64,000 bases of DNA. Source: Halodesulfovibrio spirochaetisodalis. GTDB lineage: Bacteria; Desulfobacterota; Desulfovibrionia; Desulfovibrionales; Desulfovibrionaceae. Location of the stretch: NCBI RefSeq assembly GCF_001672295.1, contig NZ_JXMS01000014.1, forward strand, positions 19,545-83,544, in the 5' to 3' direction. The notes under the pieces were generated by a model, which had not been told where the DNA came from, made no database searches, and saw only the letters and a program-made list of their open reading frames with translations. This document shows positions 41,662 through 51,749 of the stretch, one piece after another. Position 1 is the first letter of the stretch. Every line of letters starts with the position of its first letter. The translations under genes were made by a program, and so were the position numbers.

Positions 41662-42879
41662 CTACTTGGAATCATTAAGATGTTCCAGCATGTGTCCCAT
41701 TTTTTCTTTTTTAGTGCGCAGGTAATCTTCGTTGAATTCGCATGCATTCATTTCAATAGGAACACGTTCAACTACTTCAATTCCATACCCTTCGATGCCG
41801 ACAATCTTTTTAGGGTTGTTGGTCATCATGCGCATTTTACGAACACCGAGATCAACCAGCATCTGTGCACCGATGCCGTAATCGCGAAGGTCAGCCTTAA
41901 AGCCGAGCTTTTCGTTTGCTTCTACAGTGTCGTAACCCTGATCTTGCAGGTTGTACGCTTTAATTTTGTTGGCAAGGCCGATACCGCGTCCTTCCTGACG
42001 CATGTACAGGATGATGCCCTGATCTTCTGCCTGAACTTTGCACATGGCGTTTGCAAGCTGGTCGCCGCAATCGCAACGCATGGAGCCGAGCACGTCACCG
42101 GTAAGGCATTCGCTGTGTACGCGGACGAGTACCGGTTTGCTGGAATCAATAGGCCCTTTAACGATAGCCACATGAGTTTCCGGCTCAAGTTCGTTTTCAT
42201 AGGCGATGATTTTGAATTCGCCGTATTTGGTAGGCATTTCCGCTTCTGCAACGCGGGTAACGGACAGTTCGTCCGGACGCATGCGGTAGCGGATGAGATC
42301 GCGGATAGTGGCGATTTTCATGTCGTGCTTTTCAGCAAATTCGACGAGATCCGGCATACGTGCCATTTCACCGTCGTCTTTCATGATTTCGCAAATAACC
42401 GCTGCGCCTTTGAGGCCGCCGAGTTTGGCAAGATCAACAGAACCTTCTGTCTGGCCTGCACGAACAAGTACGCCGCCTTTTTGTGCGCGTAACGGGAAAA
42501 TATGACCCGGAGTAACAATGTCGTCCGGTTTTACGTCGTCTGCAATTGCTGCCTGAATAGTTGTAGCACGGTCTTTGGCAGATATACCGGTGGTAACACC
42601 TGTGCGGGCTTCAATGGATACGGTAAAGTTGGTGCCGAATTTTGAACCATTGCGCTGGGTCATCATTGGCAGGTCGAGCTTGTCTACCCATTCAGGTGCA
42701 AGCGCAAGACAAATAAGCCCGCGTCCATGAGTTGCCATAAAGTTGATAACTTCTGGTGTTACATGCTCTGCAGCAATAGTAAGGTCACCTTCGTTCTCGC
42801 GATCCTCGTCATCTACGAGAATAACCATCCGACCTTTTTTAATCTCTTCAATGGCCTCTTCGGCCGTACACATAGGCAT
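41662..42879 (-). CDS. ribBA: Bifunctional DHBP synthase / GTP cyclohydrolase II
   Basis: Supplies both riboflavin precursors: ribulose 5-phosphate to 3,4-dihydroxy-2-butanone 4-phosphate (N-terminal RibB, about residues 1-200) and GTP to diaminopyrimidine (C-terminal RibA, about 205-405). RibB motifs: [19 protein letters not shown] and [13 protein letters not shown]. RibA motifs: the zinc site [20 protein letters not shown] and [15 protein letters not shown]. Start at the ATG at 42877-42879 with GAGGTG upstream; 405 residues. 64 bp after ribE. Confidence 0.97.
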   Translation of the reverse strand: MPMCTAEEAIEEIKKGRMVILVDDEDRENEGDLTIAAEHVTPEVINFMATHGRGLICLALAPEWVDKLDLPMMTQRNGSKFGTNFTVSIEARTGVTTGISAKDRATTIQAAIADDVKPDDIVTPGHIFPLRAQKGGVLVRAGQTEGSVDLAKLGGLKGAAVICEIMKDDGEMARMPDLVEFAEKHDMKIATIRDLIRYRMRPDELSVTRVAEAEMPTKYGEFKIIAYENELEPETHVAIVKGPIDSSKPVLVRVHSECLTGDVLGSMRCDCGDQLANAMCKVQAEDQGIILYMRQEGRGIGLANKIKAYNLQDQGYDTVEANEKLGFKADLRDYGIGAQMLVDLGVRKMRMMTNNPKKIVGIEGYGIEVVERVPIEMNACEFNEDYLRTKKEKMGHMLEHLNDSK

Positions 42880-42943
42880 TGTCGCACCTCGTTGTATGTT
42901 CTTAAACTGCATGTCCCACGAAGCAGATTAATGAATGCGAAAA

Positions 42944-43606
42944 TTAGAATCCGTTCTTTCTGAGAAACTCTTCCGTAATAGAGGATGGAGCCGAAGACTC
43001 CTGCGTTGCGTTGGGCTGCCATGCACCAAGCATGCGTTGGACATATTTTCCGATAACGTCGGTCTCTATATTAACACTGTAGCCCGGATTCCATTGGGCT
43101 ATTGTGGTAATCTTCTGAGTTTCAGGGATAATGTTTACTTCCAGAAAACTGTTTCCACAAGCATTAACTGTGAGGCTGATTCCGTCCAGCGTTACAGAAC
43201 CTTTCGGGATAACCTGTGTTTCGAACTCCTGCGGGAAGGAAATTCTGTAGATCTTGGAAAGTCCTGCAGGACGCACAGAATCTACAGTGCCGATACAGTC
43301 AACGTGTCCGCTAACAATGTGTCCGCCAAGGCGGTCGCCCATTGCCAGAGCGCGTTCAAGGTTTACGTAGCTGCCGGACTTGAGCTTGCCGAGGTTGGTA
43401 AGCCCCATAGTCTCTGCAGATGCGTAAACACTGAACCAGTCAGCGCCGAAATCTTCAACAGTAAGACACACGCCGTTTGTGGCGATGGATTCACCGAGAA
43501 CGTAGTCGGTTAATTCGCAGCGTGGCTTGATTGTGAAGCGGGTCTCTTTGCCCATGTTCTGAACGGAGCGGATTTCGCCCTGTCCGAGAATGATTCCTGT
43601 GAACAT
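42944..43606 (-). CDS. ribE: Riboflavin synthase alpha chain
   Basis: Dismutates two lumazines to riboflavin. Two homologous barrel domains are visible: MFTGIILGQGEIRSV with TNGVCLTVEDFGADWFSVYA, then GGHIVSGHVDCIGTV with SVTLDGISLTVNACGNSFLE. The first-domain opening MFTGI is diagnostic. The C-terminal tail beyond QRMLGA is slightly longer than usual and low in complexity. 1 bp after ribD. Confidence 0.97.
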   Translation of the reverse strand: MFTGIILGQGEIRSVQNMGKETRFTIKPRCELTDYVLGESIATNGVCLTVEDFGADWFSVYASAETMGLTNLGKLKSGSYVNLERALAMGDRLGGHIVSGHVDCIGTVDSVRPAGLSKIYRISFPQEFETQVIPKGSVTLDGISLTVNACGNSFLEVNIIPETQKITTIAQWNPGYSVNIETDVIGKYVQRMLGAWQPNATQESSAPSSITEEFLRKNGF

Positions 43607-43607
43607 G

Positions 43608-44723
43608 TTACATTTCCTGTCGGCGTAATGTTACGATAACATCATCACCGCTGAGTTCCGTTTTGATAATTCGCAATTGGAGCGCTTCATCCATTGTAGC
43701 TATGCTTCTACCGGAAAAAATATCGGGCGCGCTGTGATCTCCGACAATTTTCGGAGCCATATGCAATTGGAATTCGTTTACGAGCATATTCTCTAAAAGC
43801 GATAATGCCAATTTTCCGCCGCCTTCGCAAAGGGTGTAGAGGCAGTTTTTTTCCTGCCGCAGCCAGCTGAGGCCTGCTGCAAGGTCGAGCTCTCCGTTTT
43901 GCTCCGGCACAGCGAGTACAGTGCTGCCTGATGATTGCAATTTCCTTGCTGCATCAGATAAGGCTGATTTTTCGTTTGTCCAGAAAATAACTTGTTCCGG
44001 CCGGTCGCAAAGCAGCGTGAATTGCTCGGGGTTTTCCGGAAGACGTTTCGTGACAATCACTGCGAGCGGTTGCTGCTCAACACCTTCGAGGCGACAGGTG
44101 AGCTGCGGGTTGTCTGCGTAGAATGTTCCACCGCCTACAATAACAGCATCAACTTTTTTTCTGAGCTCATGTACGCGCTTGCGGGATTCTTCACCGCTGA
44201 TCCATTGTGAGTGGCCTGTACGGGTGGCAATTTTGCCATCCAACGTGGAAGCCAGTTTCAAAATGGAATACGGGTATGGCGTCTGAATCCATGTCAGGAA
44301 GTCTGCAACAAGGTCGCGGCATTCTGCTTCCAGAACACCCGTTTCAACGTGTACACCGTGTTCGCGCAGAAAGTCTGCTCCGCCTTTGGCTTTAGGGTTA
44401 GGGTCTTTTAAGCCTATAACTACACGCTTTATACCTGCATCCAGAATTGCCTTGGAACAGGGCGGGGTTTTCCCATAGTGGTTGCAGGGCTCAAGCGTAA
44501 CATAGATGGTGCAGTCAGCCGGAGTAATTCCGTTCTCAGCAGCATTGCGCAGACACTCGATTTCTGCGTGAGGTTGTCCGCAGGCAGTGTGATAGCCTTC
44601 TGCAACGATCTGTCCGTGCTTAACCAGAACAGCCCCTACAGTGGGGTTAGGTGCAGCCGCGCCGCGTCCCTTTTCTGCAAGCTCTATAGCGCGGCGCATG
44701 AAATGGGCATCAGGCCGCTGCAT
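43608..44723 (-). CDS. ribD: Bifunctional riboflavin deaminase/reductase
   Basis: Deaminates and then reduces the pyrimidine intermediate. N-terminal deaminase with zinc ligands in PHAEIECLRNAA and VTLEPCNHYGKTPPCSKAI. C-terminal NADPH reductase (about residues 145-370) with LKLASTLDGKIATRTGHSQW, VDAVIVGGGTFYADNP and CEGGGKLALSLLE. 371 residues is normal. Its ATG overlaps the dCMP deaminase stop (TAATG), so the two are translationally coupled. Confidence 0.97.
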   Translation of the reverse strand: MQRPDAHFMRRAIELAEKGRGAAAPNPTVGAVLVKHGQIVAEGYHTACGQPHAEIECLRNAAENGITPADCTIYVTLEPCNHYGKTPPCSKAILDAGIKRVVIGLKDPNPKAKGGADFLREHGVHVETGVLEAECRDLVADFLTWIQTPYPYSILKLASTLDGKIATRTGHSQWISGEESRKRVHELRKKVDAVIVGGGTFYADNPQLTCRLEGVEQQPLAVIVTKRLPENPEQFTLLCDRPEQVIFWTNEKSALSDAARKLQSSGSTVLAVPEQNGELDLAAGLSWLRQEKNCLYTLCEGGGKLALSLLENMLVNEFQLHMAPKIVGDHSAPDIFSGRSIATMDEALQLRIIKTELSGDDVIVTLRRQEM

Positions 44724-45187
44724 TATGCGCCTCGAACCACGTGATCGATTTTAGTGAAAGGAATGCCTGCTTCGTTCACCATAGCCGCAGCAAGCTCGTC
44801 ATTATAGCCTTCAACATAGTATACGCCCTTGATACCGCAGTTGAGCAGCATTTTGGTGCAAATAAGGCATGGCATGGTGGTGCAGTAAATTTCTGCGCCT
44901 GCAAGGGAAACTCCGTGAACAGCCGCTTGAATGATGACGTTTTGTTCTGCATGCAGACCACGGCACATCTCATGGCGTTGACCGGATGGAATTCCGAGTT
45001 CAGCACGGAGGCATCCGACATCAAGACAGTGGGATGTGCTGGCAGGGGCACCGTTATAACCGGTAGCCAGTATGCGCTTATCTTTTACTGCGATGGCACC
45101 GACTTTTCGACGAAGACAGGTTGAGCGCTCGGCGACCATGTAGGTGATATCCATGAAATATTGTGGCCAGGGAAGTCTCTGCTGCAT
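44723..45187 (-). CDS. dCMP deaminase (ComEB-like)
   Basis: Zinc cytidine-deaminase-fold enzyme making dUMP from dCMP for thymidylate synthesis. Zinc site in [13 protein letters not shown] and [16 protein letters not shown]; dCMP-family features [20 protein letters not shown] and the Cys/His insert [17 protein letters not shown] at 45185-45187 with GGAG upstream; 154 residues. First gene of the riboflavin operon here, behind the promoter at 45256-45284. Confidence 0.93.
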   Translation of the reverse strand: MQQRLPWPQYFMDITYMVAERSTCLRRKVGAIAVKDKRILATGYNGAPASTSHCLDVGCLRAELGIPSGQRHEMCRGLHAEQNVIIQAAVHGVSLAGAEIYCTTMPCLICTKMLLNCGIKGVYYVEGYNDELAAAMVNEAGIPFTKIDHVVRGA

Positions 45188-45255
45188 GTGTAGTAACTCC
45201 GACACGGGGGTTTCCAACGGGACGTTGGTTGATGAAAAAATAAAACAGGACAAAT

Positions 45256-45284
45256 ACGATATGTGTGTCGCATGTCGCAGTCAA
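45256..45284 (-). promoter_or_regulatory. Promoter of the dCMP deaminase-rib-nusB operon
   Basis: Minus strand -35 TTGACT (45279-45284), 17-bp spacer, -10 TATCGT (45256-45261). The leader of about 60 bases contains a small CCAACG/CGTTGG hairpin (45214-45228) but nothing like an FMN riboswitch. Confidence 0.7.
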
Positions 45285-45346
45285 GGAACCATATATAATT
45301 TGGAAACGCACCCAAAGTATAAAAGCGCTCAATCCCGAAATTCGGA

Positions 45347-45376
45347 CAAAAAAAGCCGGGGTAGCAACCCCGGCTT
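45347..45376 (-). terminator. Rho-independent terminator after glyA
   Basis: Minus strand AAGCCGGGGT / ACCCCGGCTT with a four-base loop followed by seven Ts; ends the fatty acid-glyA transcript before the rib promoter. Confidence 0.9.
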
Positions 45377-45516
45377 AAGATCAATGACAACCCCGCACGA
45401 AGCGGCGTCATTTAGAAAAACGCAGATGTTCACACATGGTTAGGTGATGGTTCTGACGTTTTCATATTCCTTGTTCTGCACAGAGTTATCTCTATCCGGC
45501 AGATAAGGGCTTGGTT

Positions 45517-46755
45517 TTACCAAGCGAAGAGCGGGAACTGGCGGGCAAACGCCGTTACCTGCTTGTGGATGTCAGCAAGGTAGGTCTCGTTGTCGATGTT
45601 CTTGAGCGCATCAACCATCCATGCTGCAACCTTCTGCATGTCTGCTTCTTTCATACCGCGGCTTGTCAGCGCAGGTGTACCGATACGGATACCGGAGGTC
45701 ACGAACGGACTGCGGGTCTCAAAAGGAACAGTGTTCTTGTTGGTAGTGATGCCTGCTTTGTCGAGAGCAAGCTGAGCATCTTTACCGGTAATATCTTTGT
45801 TAGTCAGATCAATCAGCAGGAGATGGTTGTCTGTACCGCCGGAAACAAGGTTGAAGCCTTCATCAAGAAGAGCCTGACCCATTGTTTTAGCGTTGTCGAT
45901 AACCTGCTGCTGGTAGACCTTGTACTCAGGACGTAATGCTTCGCCGAAGGCAACAGCTTTAGCTGCAATAACGTGCATGAGCGGACCACCCTGAATACCC
46001 GGGAAAATCTGGCTGTTCAGTGGCTTGCTGAGATCCTCAGAAGACAGGATCATGCCGCCGCGTGGACCGCGCAGAGTTTTGTGGGTGGTGGTAGTGGTCA
46101 CGTGTGCGTGTGGAATAGGGGAAACATGCAAACCTGCTGCAACTAAGCCTGCAATGTGTGCCATGTCCACAAACAGTTTCGCGCCTACTTCGTCTGCAAT
46201 GGCACGGAACTTCGCAAAATCGATCTCTCTAGGGTATGCACTCGCGCCTGCGATGATAACCGCCGGCTTGTGTTCTTTAGCAAGTTCCAGAACGTTGTCG
46301 TAATCGATGCGGCCGGTTTCACGGTTCACACCATATGCTTTAACGTCAAAGAATCTACCGGAGAAGTTCACAGGGCTACCATGGGTGAGATGTCCCCCGT
46401 GGGAGAGATCCATACCAAGTACTGTATCGCCAGCGTTAGCGATAGCATAGTAAGCTGCCATGTTAGCCTGACTGCCGGAGTGCGGCTGCACGTTAACATA
46501 TTCTGCACCAAAGAGTTCTTTTGCACGCTCAATAGCAATGTTTTCGGTTACGTCAACGTATTCGCAACCGCCGTAGTAACGCTTGCCCGGGTAGCCTTCC
46601 GCATACTTATGCGTAAGTACGGAGCCCTGAGTCTGGCGCACTGCTGTCGATACAAAGTTTTCTGATGCAATTAATTCAAGTCCACCGGTCTGGCGATCGA
46701 TCTCTTGAAAAATGGAACGGCCTACTTCGGGATCTTGGATAAAAACTTCATCCAT
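45517..46755 (-). CDS. glyA: Serine hydroxymethyltransferase
   Basis: PLP enzyme interconverting serine and glycine while charging tetrahydrofolate with a one-carbon unit. Motifs: [55 protein letters not shown], the PLP Lys in [17 protein letters not shown], and [20 protein letters not shown]. 412 residues, normal length. Downstream of fabF but separated from it by a strong terminator at 46786-46824, so it may have its own promoter or depend on read-through. Confidence 0.98.
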   Translation of the reverse strand: MDEVFIQDPEVGRSIFQEIDRQTGGLELIASENFVSTAVRQTQGSVLTHKYAEGYPGKRYYGGCEYVDVTENIAIERAKELFGAEYVNVQPHSGSQANMAAYYAIANAGDTVLGMDLSHGGHLTHGSPVNFSGRFFDVKAYGVNRETGRIDYDNVLELAKEHKPAVIIAGASAYPREIDFAKFRAIADEVGAKLFVDMAHIAGLVAAGLHVSPIPHAHVTTTTTHKTLRGPRGGMILSSEDLSKPLNSQIFPGIQGGPLMHVIAAKAVAFGEALRPEYKVYQQQVIDNAKTMGQALLDEGFNLVSGGTDNHLLLIDLTNKDITGKDAQLALDKAGITTNKNTVPFETRSPFVTSGIRIGTPALTSRGMKEADMQKVAAWMVDALKNIDNETYLADIHKQVTAFARQFPLFAW

Positions 46756-46785
46756 GAGTGATGCCCCTTACTAGTTAAATGAGGA

Positions 46786-46824
46786 AGAAAAAGGGCGTGC
46801 GCAGCCATCAGCCCGCGCACGCCC
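46786..46824 (-). terminator. Terminator between fabF and glyA
   Basis: Minus strand GGGCGTGCGC pairs with GCGCACGCCC around a 12-base loop, followed by TTTTTCTTC. Confidence 0.85.
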
Positions 46825-46832
46825 AACACATA

Positions 46833-48080
46833 TTACCCGTTGAAACGTTTGAACAGCACACTTGCGTTGGTGCCGCCAAAGCCGAAGTTGTTGCTGAGAA
46901 CGTACTCAGCCTGATACTCCTCTGAACCACTCCCCATGTAGTTCAGATCGCAATCTGGGTCAGGTGTTTCATAGTTTGCGGTTCCAGGAACAATTCCTTT
47001 ATCAAGTGTCAGGCAGGAGAAAACCCCTTCCATGCCACCAGCAGCACCAAGAAGGTGGCCAGTCTGAGACTTGTTCGCTGAAACGCGCAGCTTGTACGCA
47101 TGATCACCAAAGACTTTCTTCATCGCACCGGTTTCTGCCTTATCGTTAAGAGAGGTAGAAGTACCGTGTGCGTTGATGCAGTCTACAGCACCAGTCTCGA
47201 TCCCTGCTTCTTCAATAGCATTGATCATGGACTGTGCCATTCCTTCGGAGTCCTCACGTGGTGCAGTCATGTGGAATGCATCACCAGTGGAACCGAAGCC
47301 CACAACTTCCGCGTAAATTTTTGCACCGCGTGCCTGTGCAGATTCGAGGGACTCAAGCATGAGGAGTCCTGCGCCTTCACCGATGATGAAGCCTGAGCGT
47401 TCGCCGTCGAATGGACGGGAAGCTTTAGTTGGCTCTTCGTTACGGTTGCTGCAAAGTGCTTTAAGTGCGGTAAAGCCGGACACACCCATTGGTGTGATGG
47501 TGGATTCTACACCACCTGTGATGACAGCATCACAACGGCCTGTTTTAATTTCTTCAAATGCGTGGCCGATAGCATGGGTACCGGAGGCACAGGCACTGGT
47601 GAACACAAGGTTAGGGCCTTTTGCACCAGTAAAAATGGAAACCTGACCCGGAGCCATGTTTGAAATCAGCATTGGAATCCAGAACGGGCTGATTTTGTTA
47701 GGGCCTGCGCTGGTGAGCTTGGAGTGGAACATTTCGATGGTGTTAAGACCACCGAGTCCAACGCCGAGCATTACACCTACGCGTTTAGCATTTTCATCTG
47801 TAATTTCGTACTTGGAGTGTTCCATGAGCTGTTTTGCACATGCAACGCCGAACTGTACGAAACGGTCCATGCGGCGGGCCTGCTTAGGCGGGATATGGTC
47901 GGCCGCATTAAAATCTTTAACTTCGCCTGCAATCTGTGAAGTGAATTCACTTGCATCAAACTGGGTGATAGGACCGATACCGGACTCACCGGCAATCAGT
48001 TTTTCCCAGCTTGTGTCAACATCATTCCCGAGCGGGTTAATGGTCGCAAGGCCGGTTACTACTACTCTTTTTTCAGTCAT
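46833..48080 (-). CDS. fabF: 3-oxoacyl-ACP synthase II
   Basis: Elongates acyl-ACP with malonyl-ACP. Thiolase-fold triad: Cys in TSACASGTHAIGHAF, His in NAHGTSTSLNDKAE, His in SANKSQTGHLLGAAGGMEG; C-terminal NNFGFGGTNASVLFKRF. Start at the ATG at 48078-48080 (MTEKRVVVTGLA) with CAGGA upstream, giving 415 residues; longer in-frame starts add an unrelated tail. Downstream of acpP. Confidence 0.97.
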   Translation of the reverse strand: MTEKRVVVTGLATINPLGNDVDTSWEKLIAGESGIGPITQFDASEFTSQIAGEVKDFNAADHIPPKQARRMDRFVQFGVACAKQLMEHSKYEITDENAKRVGVMLGVGLGGLNTIEMFHSKLTSAGPNKISPFWIPMLISNMAPGQVSIFTGAKGPNLVFTSACASGTHAIGHAFEEIKTGRCDAVITGGVESTITPMGVSGFTALKALCSNRNEEPTKASRPFDGERSGFIIGEGAGLLMLESLESAQARGAKIYAEVVGFGSTGDAFHMTAPREDSEGMAQSMINAIEEAGIETGAVDCINAHGTSTSLNDKAETGAMKKVFGDHAYKLRVSANKSQTGHLLGAAGGMEGVFSCLTLDKGIVPGTANYETPDPDCDLNYMGSGSEEYQAEYVLSNNFGFGGTNASVLFKRFNG

Positions 48081-48194
48081 ATGCTTCATTCCTGGGGAAA
48101 ATTGCGCTGTAATAAGAGATAAAATCAACCCGCTTCTCTTCATGTTGCGCCTGACAACACTACCTCATTTATGTGCTGTCAAAATAAGCGGGTA

Positions 48195-48226
48195 AGGCGT
48201 CTCATGCACTGGTGCATAAGACGCCT
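48195..48226 (-). other. Hairpin between acpP and fabF
   Basis: AGGCGTCT-C-ATGCAC pairs with GTGCAT-A-AGACGCCT (one mismatch). No T-tract follows, so it may protect or attenuate the abundant acpP message rather than terminate it. Confidence 0.6.
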
Positions 48227-48253
48227 GTATATAAAACGCTCTGACAGTGCGGA

Positions 48254-48484
48254 CTACTGCTGCTTAGCGATGTAGTCGTATGCATCCTGAACTTTCAGGA
48301 TTTTCTGTGCGTCGTCGTCGTCAATTTCAACACCGAACTCTTCTTCCATAGCCATGATGAGTTCAGTAAGGTCGAGGGAGTCAGCGCCGAGGTCTTCAAC
48401 GAAGGAAGCTTCGTTTTTTACTTCTTCTTCAGAAACGCCGAGCTGCTCAATGATGATCTGTTTAACTTTTGCTTCTACAGACAT
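48254..48484 (-). CDS. acpP: Acyl carrier protein
   Basis: Carries growing acyl chains on 4'-phosphopantetheine. The 76 residues include the attachment Ser in [20 protein letters not shown]; helix II is acidic as usual ([14 protein letters not shown]). ATG at 48482-48484 with GGAGG five bases upstream; a start 12 bases earlier would bury that site. Confidence 0.98.
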   Translation of the reverse strand: MSVEAKVKQIIIEQLGVSEEEVKNEASFVEDLGADSLDLTELIMAMEEEFGVEIDDDDAQKILKVQDAYDYIAKQQ

Positions 48485-48568
48485 GGATTCCTCCAATGGA
48501 TTGTTTTCTTTTCTGTGATTTTGCCTTCTCAGGGGAAAGCAGTAAAGTTTTATAACGGACCGGGTCCG

Positions 48569-49309
48569 CTAGCAGTACATACCGCCGTTTACGGCGATAA
48601 CCTGCCCAGTGATGTAGCCAGCACCGTCTGATGCAAGGAAGGCTACAGCGTTTGCAATATCTTCTACATCGCCCATGCGTTTGAGAGGAATTGCTTTTTC
48701 GTAATCACTGCGCACAGCTTCTGGAAGAGCGTTGGTCATATCGGTTTTGATGAAACCCGGAGCAACAGCATTCACGGTGATATTACGGGCACCGAGTTCT
48801 TTTGCCATGGATTTTGTCATGCCGATGATACCGGCTTTTGCAGAGCAGTAGTTAGCCTGACCTGCGTTACCCATCTGACCAACCACAGAAGTGAGGTTGA
48901 TGATGCGGCCGCAGCGCTGCTTACTCATGAGTTTTGCTGCCTCTCTACAAGCAACAAAAGCTCCGCGCAGGTTTACGTTAATGACTCGGTCGAAGTCTTC
49001 ATTCTTCATGCGAAGAAGAAGGCCGTCTTTAGTAATGCCTGCATTGTTCACAAGAACATCAAGCTTAACCTTGTCTTTAATTTCTTCTTTAAAAAATGTT
49101 GCAATCTCTTCTGGATTACCAACATCTAATTTGAACGCTTTTGCTTTACCACCAGCAGCTTCAATGGCAGCTGCAACGCTCTGAGCCTCTTCCGGCTTAG
49201 AAACGTATGTGAGGTAAACCTGAAATCCGGCCTTTCCCAGCTGTTCAGCGATGGCTTTGCCAATTCCGCGTGAGCCGCCGGTAACCAGTGCAGTTGAGAG
49301 TAATTCCAT
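48569..49309 (-). CDS. fabG: 3-oxoacyl-ACP reductase
   Basis: NADPH-dependent reduction of 3-oxoacyl-ACP. Short-chain dehydrogenase fold: TGGSRGIGKAIAEQLG, VNNAGITKDGLLLRM, active site Ser in NLTSVVGQMGNAGQ and Tyr/Lys in ANYCSAKAGIIGMTKS; C-terminal SDGAGYITGQVIAVNGGM. 246 residues from the ATG at 49307-49309, which has only a weak ribosome site. Confidence 0.97.
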   Translation of the reverse strand: MELLSTALVTGGSRGIGKAIAEQLGKAGFQVYLTYVSKPEEAQSVAAAIEAAGGKAKAFKLDVGNPEEIATFFKEEIKDKVKLDVLVNNAGITKDGLLLRMKNEDFDRVINVNLRGAFVACREAAKLMSKQRCGRIINLTSVVGQMGNAGQANYCSAKAGIIGMTKSMAKELGARNITVNAVAPGFIKTDMTNALPEAVRSDYEKAIPLKRMGDVEDIANAVAFLASDGAGYITGQVIAVNGGMYC

Positions 49310-49444
49310 GATAAATCGCTTCTGGTTAGGTGTTAAAAGCACTGCCTTATACCCTAAAGAGAGTATAACTTCAATTCCCAAAAATGGCTGTGTAACATCT
49401 TAATAACGTTTACGTTTGTCGGGAAAAGGCAGGCTGGGTGATCT

Positions 49445-50434
49445 CTAGGTTCTAAGCAGAGCCGCACCCCAGGTGAAACCGCCGCCGAATGTTGTCAGCA
49501 GAATGTTCTTGCCCGGTTCAAGTGTGCCGGCTGCTTTGGCCTGTCCAAGTGCAATCGGAATAGACGCGGCAGATGTGTTACCTACCTTGTCTACATTCAC
49601 GTACACACGCTCACTGTCGATGGTAAGCTTTTTCCCGACTGCTTCAATGATTCGCATATTTGCCTGATGCGGAATGAGAATATCGATGTCGTCAGGGGTA
49701 AGGCCGTTGCGCTCCATAACTGTGGTGCAAACGCTTACCATGCTGCGTACAGCATGCTTAAAGACTTCGCGTCCTTGCATCATAATGAAATGTTCTTCAG
49801 GAACCTGCTGACCCACCTTGTACGGCAAAGAAGAGCCGCCACCGCGGATGGTAAGCAATTCACACAAAGAACCATCAGAGGAAAGCTCGATGTCTACAAT
49901 CTTTGTAGAATCTTCTGTAGGAGTGGCGGAAATGACTACTGCGCCTGCGCCGTCACCAAAAAGAACGCATGTGTTGCGGTCTTCCCAGTTGGTACGGGAT
50001 GACATGGTTTCGCCGCCGCACAGAAGAATATTTGCATCATCTTCTGTATGGGCAAGAGCGCTTGCCATTTTCAACCCATATACAAAACCGGAACAAGCAG
50101 CGTTTACGTCAAGTGCCATACGGCCTTTTAAACCGAGCTTGTCTTCGGTAATGCACGCTGTGTTCGGGCAGTACGCATCAGGAGTACATGTCGCCACAAG
50201 AATATGAGATAACTCTTCCCGGTCCATTTTCGCATCAGCAAGGGCAGCTTTTGCTGCGTGAGCGGTGAGGTCTGATGTTGACTGACCTTCTGCCACAATG
50301 TGGCGCTGCTCGATACCTGTACGAGTTTTGATCCATTCGTCGCTTGTGTCGACCATCTTTTCGAGGTCTAAGTTCGTGAGAACCTTTTCAGGAACATATG
50401 CTCCGAAGCCCCGGATGTAACATTGCTTTTTCAT
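49445..50434 (-). CDS. fabH: 3-oxoacyl-ACP synthase III
   Basis: Starts fatty acid synthesis by condensing acetyl-CoA with malonyl-ACP. Active-site Cys in VNAACSGFVYGLKMA, His in LIPHQANMRIIEAVG and Asn in VDKVGNTSAASIPIAL; C-terminus TTFGGGFTWGAALLRT. 329 residues, standard. Between plsX and fabG on the same strand. Confidence 0.98.
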   Translation of the reverse strand: MKKQCYIRGFGAYVPEKVLTNLDLEKMVDTSDEWIKTRTGIEQRHIVAEGQSTSDLTAHAAKAALADAKMDREELSHILVATCTPDAYCPNTACITEDKLGLKGRMALDVNAACSGFVYGLKMASALAHTEDDANILLCGGETMSSRTNWEDRNTCVLFGDGAGAVVISATPTEDSTKIVDIELSSDGSLCELLTIRGGGSSLPYKVGQQVPEEHFIMMQGREVFKHAVRSMVSVCTTVMERNGLTPDDIDILIPHQANMRIIEAVGKKLTIDSERVYVNVDKVGNTSAASIPIALGQAKAAGTLEPGKNILLTTFGGGFTWGAALLRT

Positions 50435-50487
50435 TGCAGTTTCCGGAAAGCCACAAAGCGGTACAGTTACACTGCACCGCCTCAGCT

Positions 50488-51528
50488 TTAGTTCTTAATC
50501 GCTCTGCCGAGGCTAGCCAGCTCTTCATTGGCGCTGATTGCTTCGACGAGACGCTCGTTTGTTTTTTTGCGTACGAAAGTAGATGCCATTTTTACGGCGT
50601 TGAAGATAGCTTTATCATTCGATGCGCCGTGACATACAATTGCGATCCCCTTAAGACCCAGAACCGGAGCGCCGCCGTATTCGGCATAGTCCACAATTTT
50701 TGCGAACTTTTTAAACGCTTTTTTAGCCAGTAATGCGCCTATTTTTGCAATAGTACTCGACATCAACTGTCGTTTTAATAGCCGACCCATAGAGGTGCTG
50801 AGGCCTTCGCTGAGTTTCAAGGCCACGTTGCCCACAAAACCGTCACACACAACAACATCTACTTCGCCAGTAAATAGGTCGCGTCCCTCAACGTTCCCAA
50901 GAAAGTTGATGTCGTTGGTGAGCTTAAACAGGTCGTAGGCTTCTTTTACCTGTGTATTCCCTTTGCCTTCTTCTTCCCCGATGGAAAGAAGACCGATTCT
51001 TGGAGATTCATACTCCAGAAGGTCGCGGGCAAAAGCGTTAGCCATAAGGCCGAACTGGAACAGGTGCTGAGGCTTGCAATCTACGTTGGCTCCTACATCA
51101 AGAAGAACGATAGGATTCTTCTCTGTAGGCATGACACTCGCAAGTGCTGGGCGTTCTACACCGGCAATACGTCCGATGATAAACATACCGCATGCGACAG
51201 TAGCACCGGAGTTACCGGCGCTGACAATACCGTCTGCTTTACCTTCTTTAACAAGGCGGCATGCAATCTGGATAGACGCATTCTTCTTGCGGCGGAGGAT
51301 GTCGGAAGGCTTTTCGTCCATGCCCGCCACTTCGTCAGTGTGCACTACTTCATAGGCCACCCCTTTTAGGGGTAGCCTATCGAGTTCGGCATTGATTAAC
51401 TCTTCGTTACCGACAAGAATAACCTTGATACCGAAGGTGCGAGCAGCCTGAATAGCACCCGGGACGTTAACAGACGGGCCAATGTCACCGCCCATTGCGT
51501 CCACGGCTATAACGGGAATGCTATGCAT
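50488..51528 (-). CDS. plsX: Phosphate acyltransferase PlsX
   Basis: Makes acyl phosphate from acyl-ACP for PlsY, the entry to phospholipid synthesis. Motifs: IAVDAMGGDIGPSVNVPGAI, SAGNSGATVACGMFIIGRI, LLDVGANVDCKPQHLFQFGL and VVCDGFVGNVALKLSEG. ATG at 51526-51528 with AAGGA just upstream; it overlaps the rpmF stop, so translation is coupled. 346 residues. Confidence 0.97.
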   Translation of the reverse strand: MHSIPVIAVDAMGGDIGPSVNVPGAIQAARTFGIKVILVGNEELINAELDRLPLKGVAYEVVHTDEVAGMDEKPSDILRRKKNASIQIACRLVKEGKADGIVSAGNSGATVACGMFIIGRIAGVERPALASVMPTEKNPIVLLDVGANVDCKPQHLFQFGLMANAFARDLLEYESPRIGLLSIGEEEGKGNTQVKEAYDLFKLTNDINFLGNVEGRDLFTGEVDVVVCDGFVGNVALKLSEGLSTSMGRLLKRQLMSSTIAKIGALLAKKAFKKFAKIVDYAEYGGAPVLGLKGIAIVCHGASNDKAIFNAVKMASTFVRKKTNERLVEAISANEELASLGRAIKN

Positions 51529-51697
51529 CGTCCTTACTGATCTGACGACCGTTGTAAGAGCCGCAAGATGCACAAACGCGGTGTGGAAGCGCTGCTTCGC
51601 CGCATTCGCAGTATACTACGGAAGGTACAGCCACACGATGGTGGGAGCGACGCATGCCCTTACGGGACTTGGATTTTCTTTTCTGTGCTACAGCCAT
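51521..51697 (-). CDS. rpmF: 50S ribosomal protein L32
   Basis: A 58-residue protein beginning MAVAQKRKSKSRKGMRRSHH, with the zinc-type pairs CECG and CASCG and ending GRQISKDDA. It overlaps the plsX start by 8 bp. The yceD-rpmF-plsX order is widely conserved and links ribosome and lipid supply. Confidence 0.98.
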   Translation of the reverse strand: MAVAQKRKSKSRKGMRRSHHRVAVPSVVYCECGEAALPHRVCASCGSYNGRQISKDDA

Positions 51698-51749
51698 GAC
51701 AGATCCTCTCTTTATTCTGCTTTCGAATGAATTCCGAAAGACGTAATCG

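Noticed and set aside
45190..45350. Leader of the riboflavin operon examined for an FMN riboswitch
   Set aside because: Too short and lacking the RFN-box landmarks; only a small CCAACG/CGTTGG hairpin is present.
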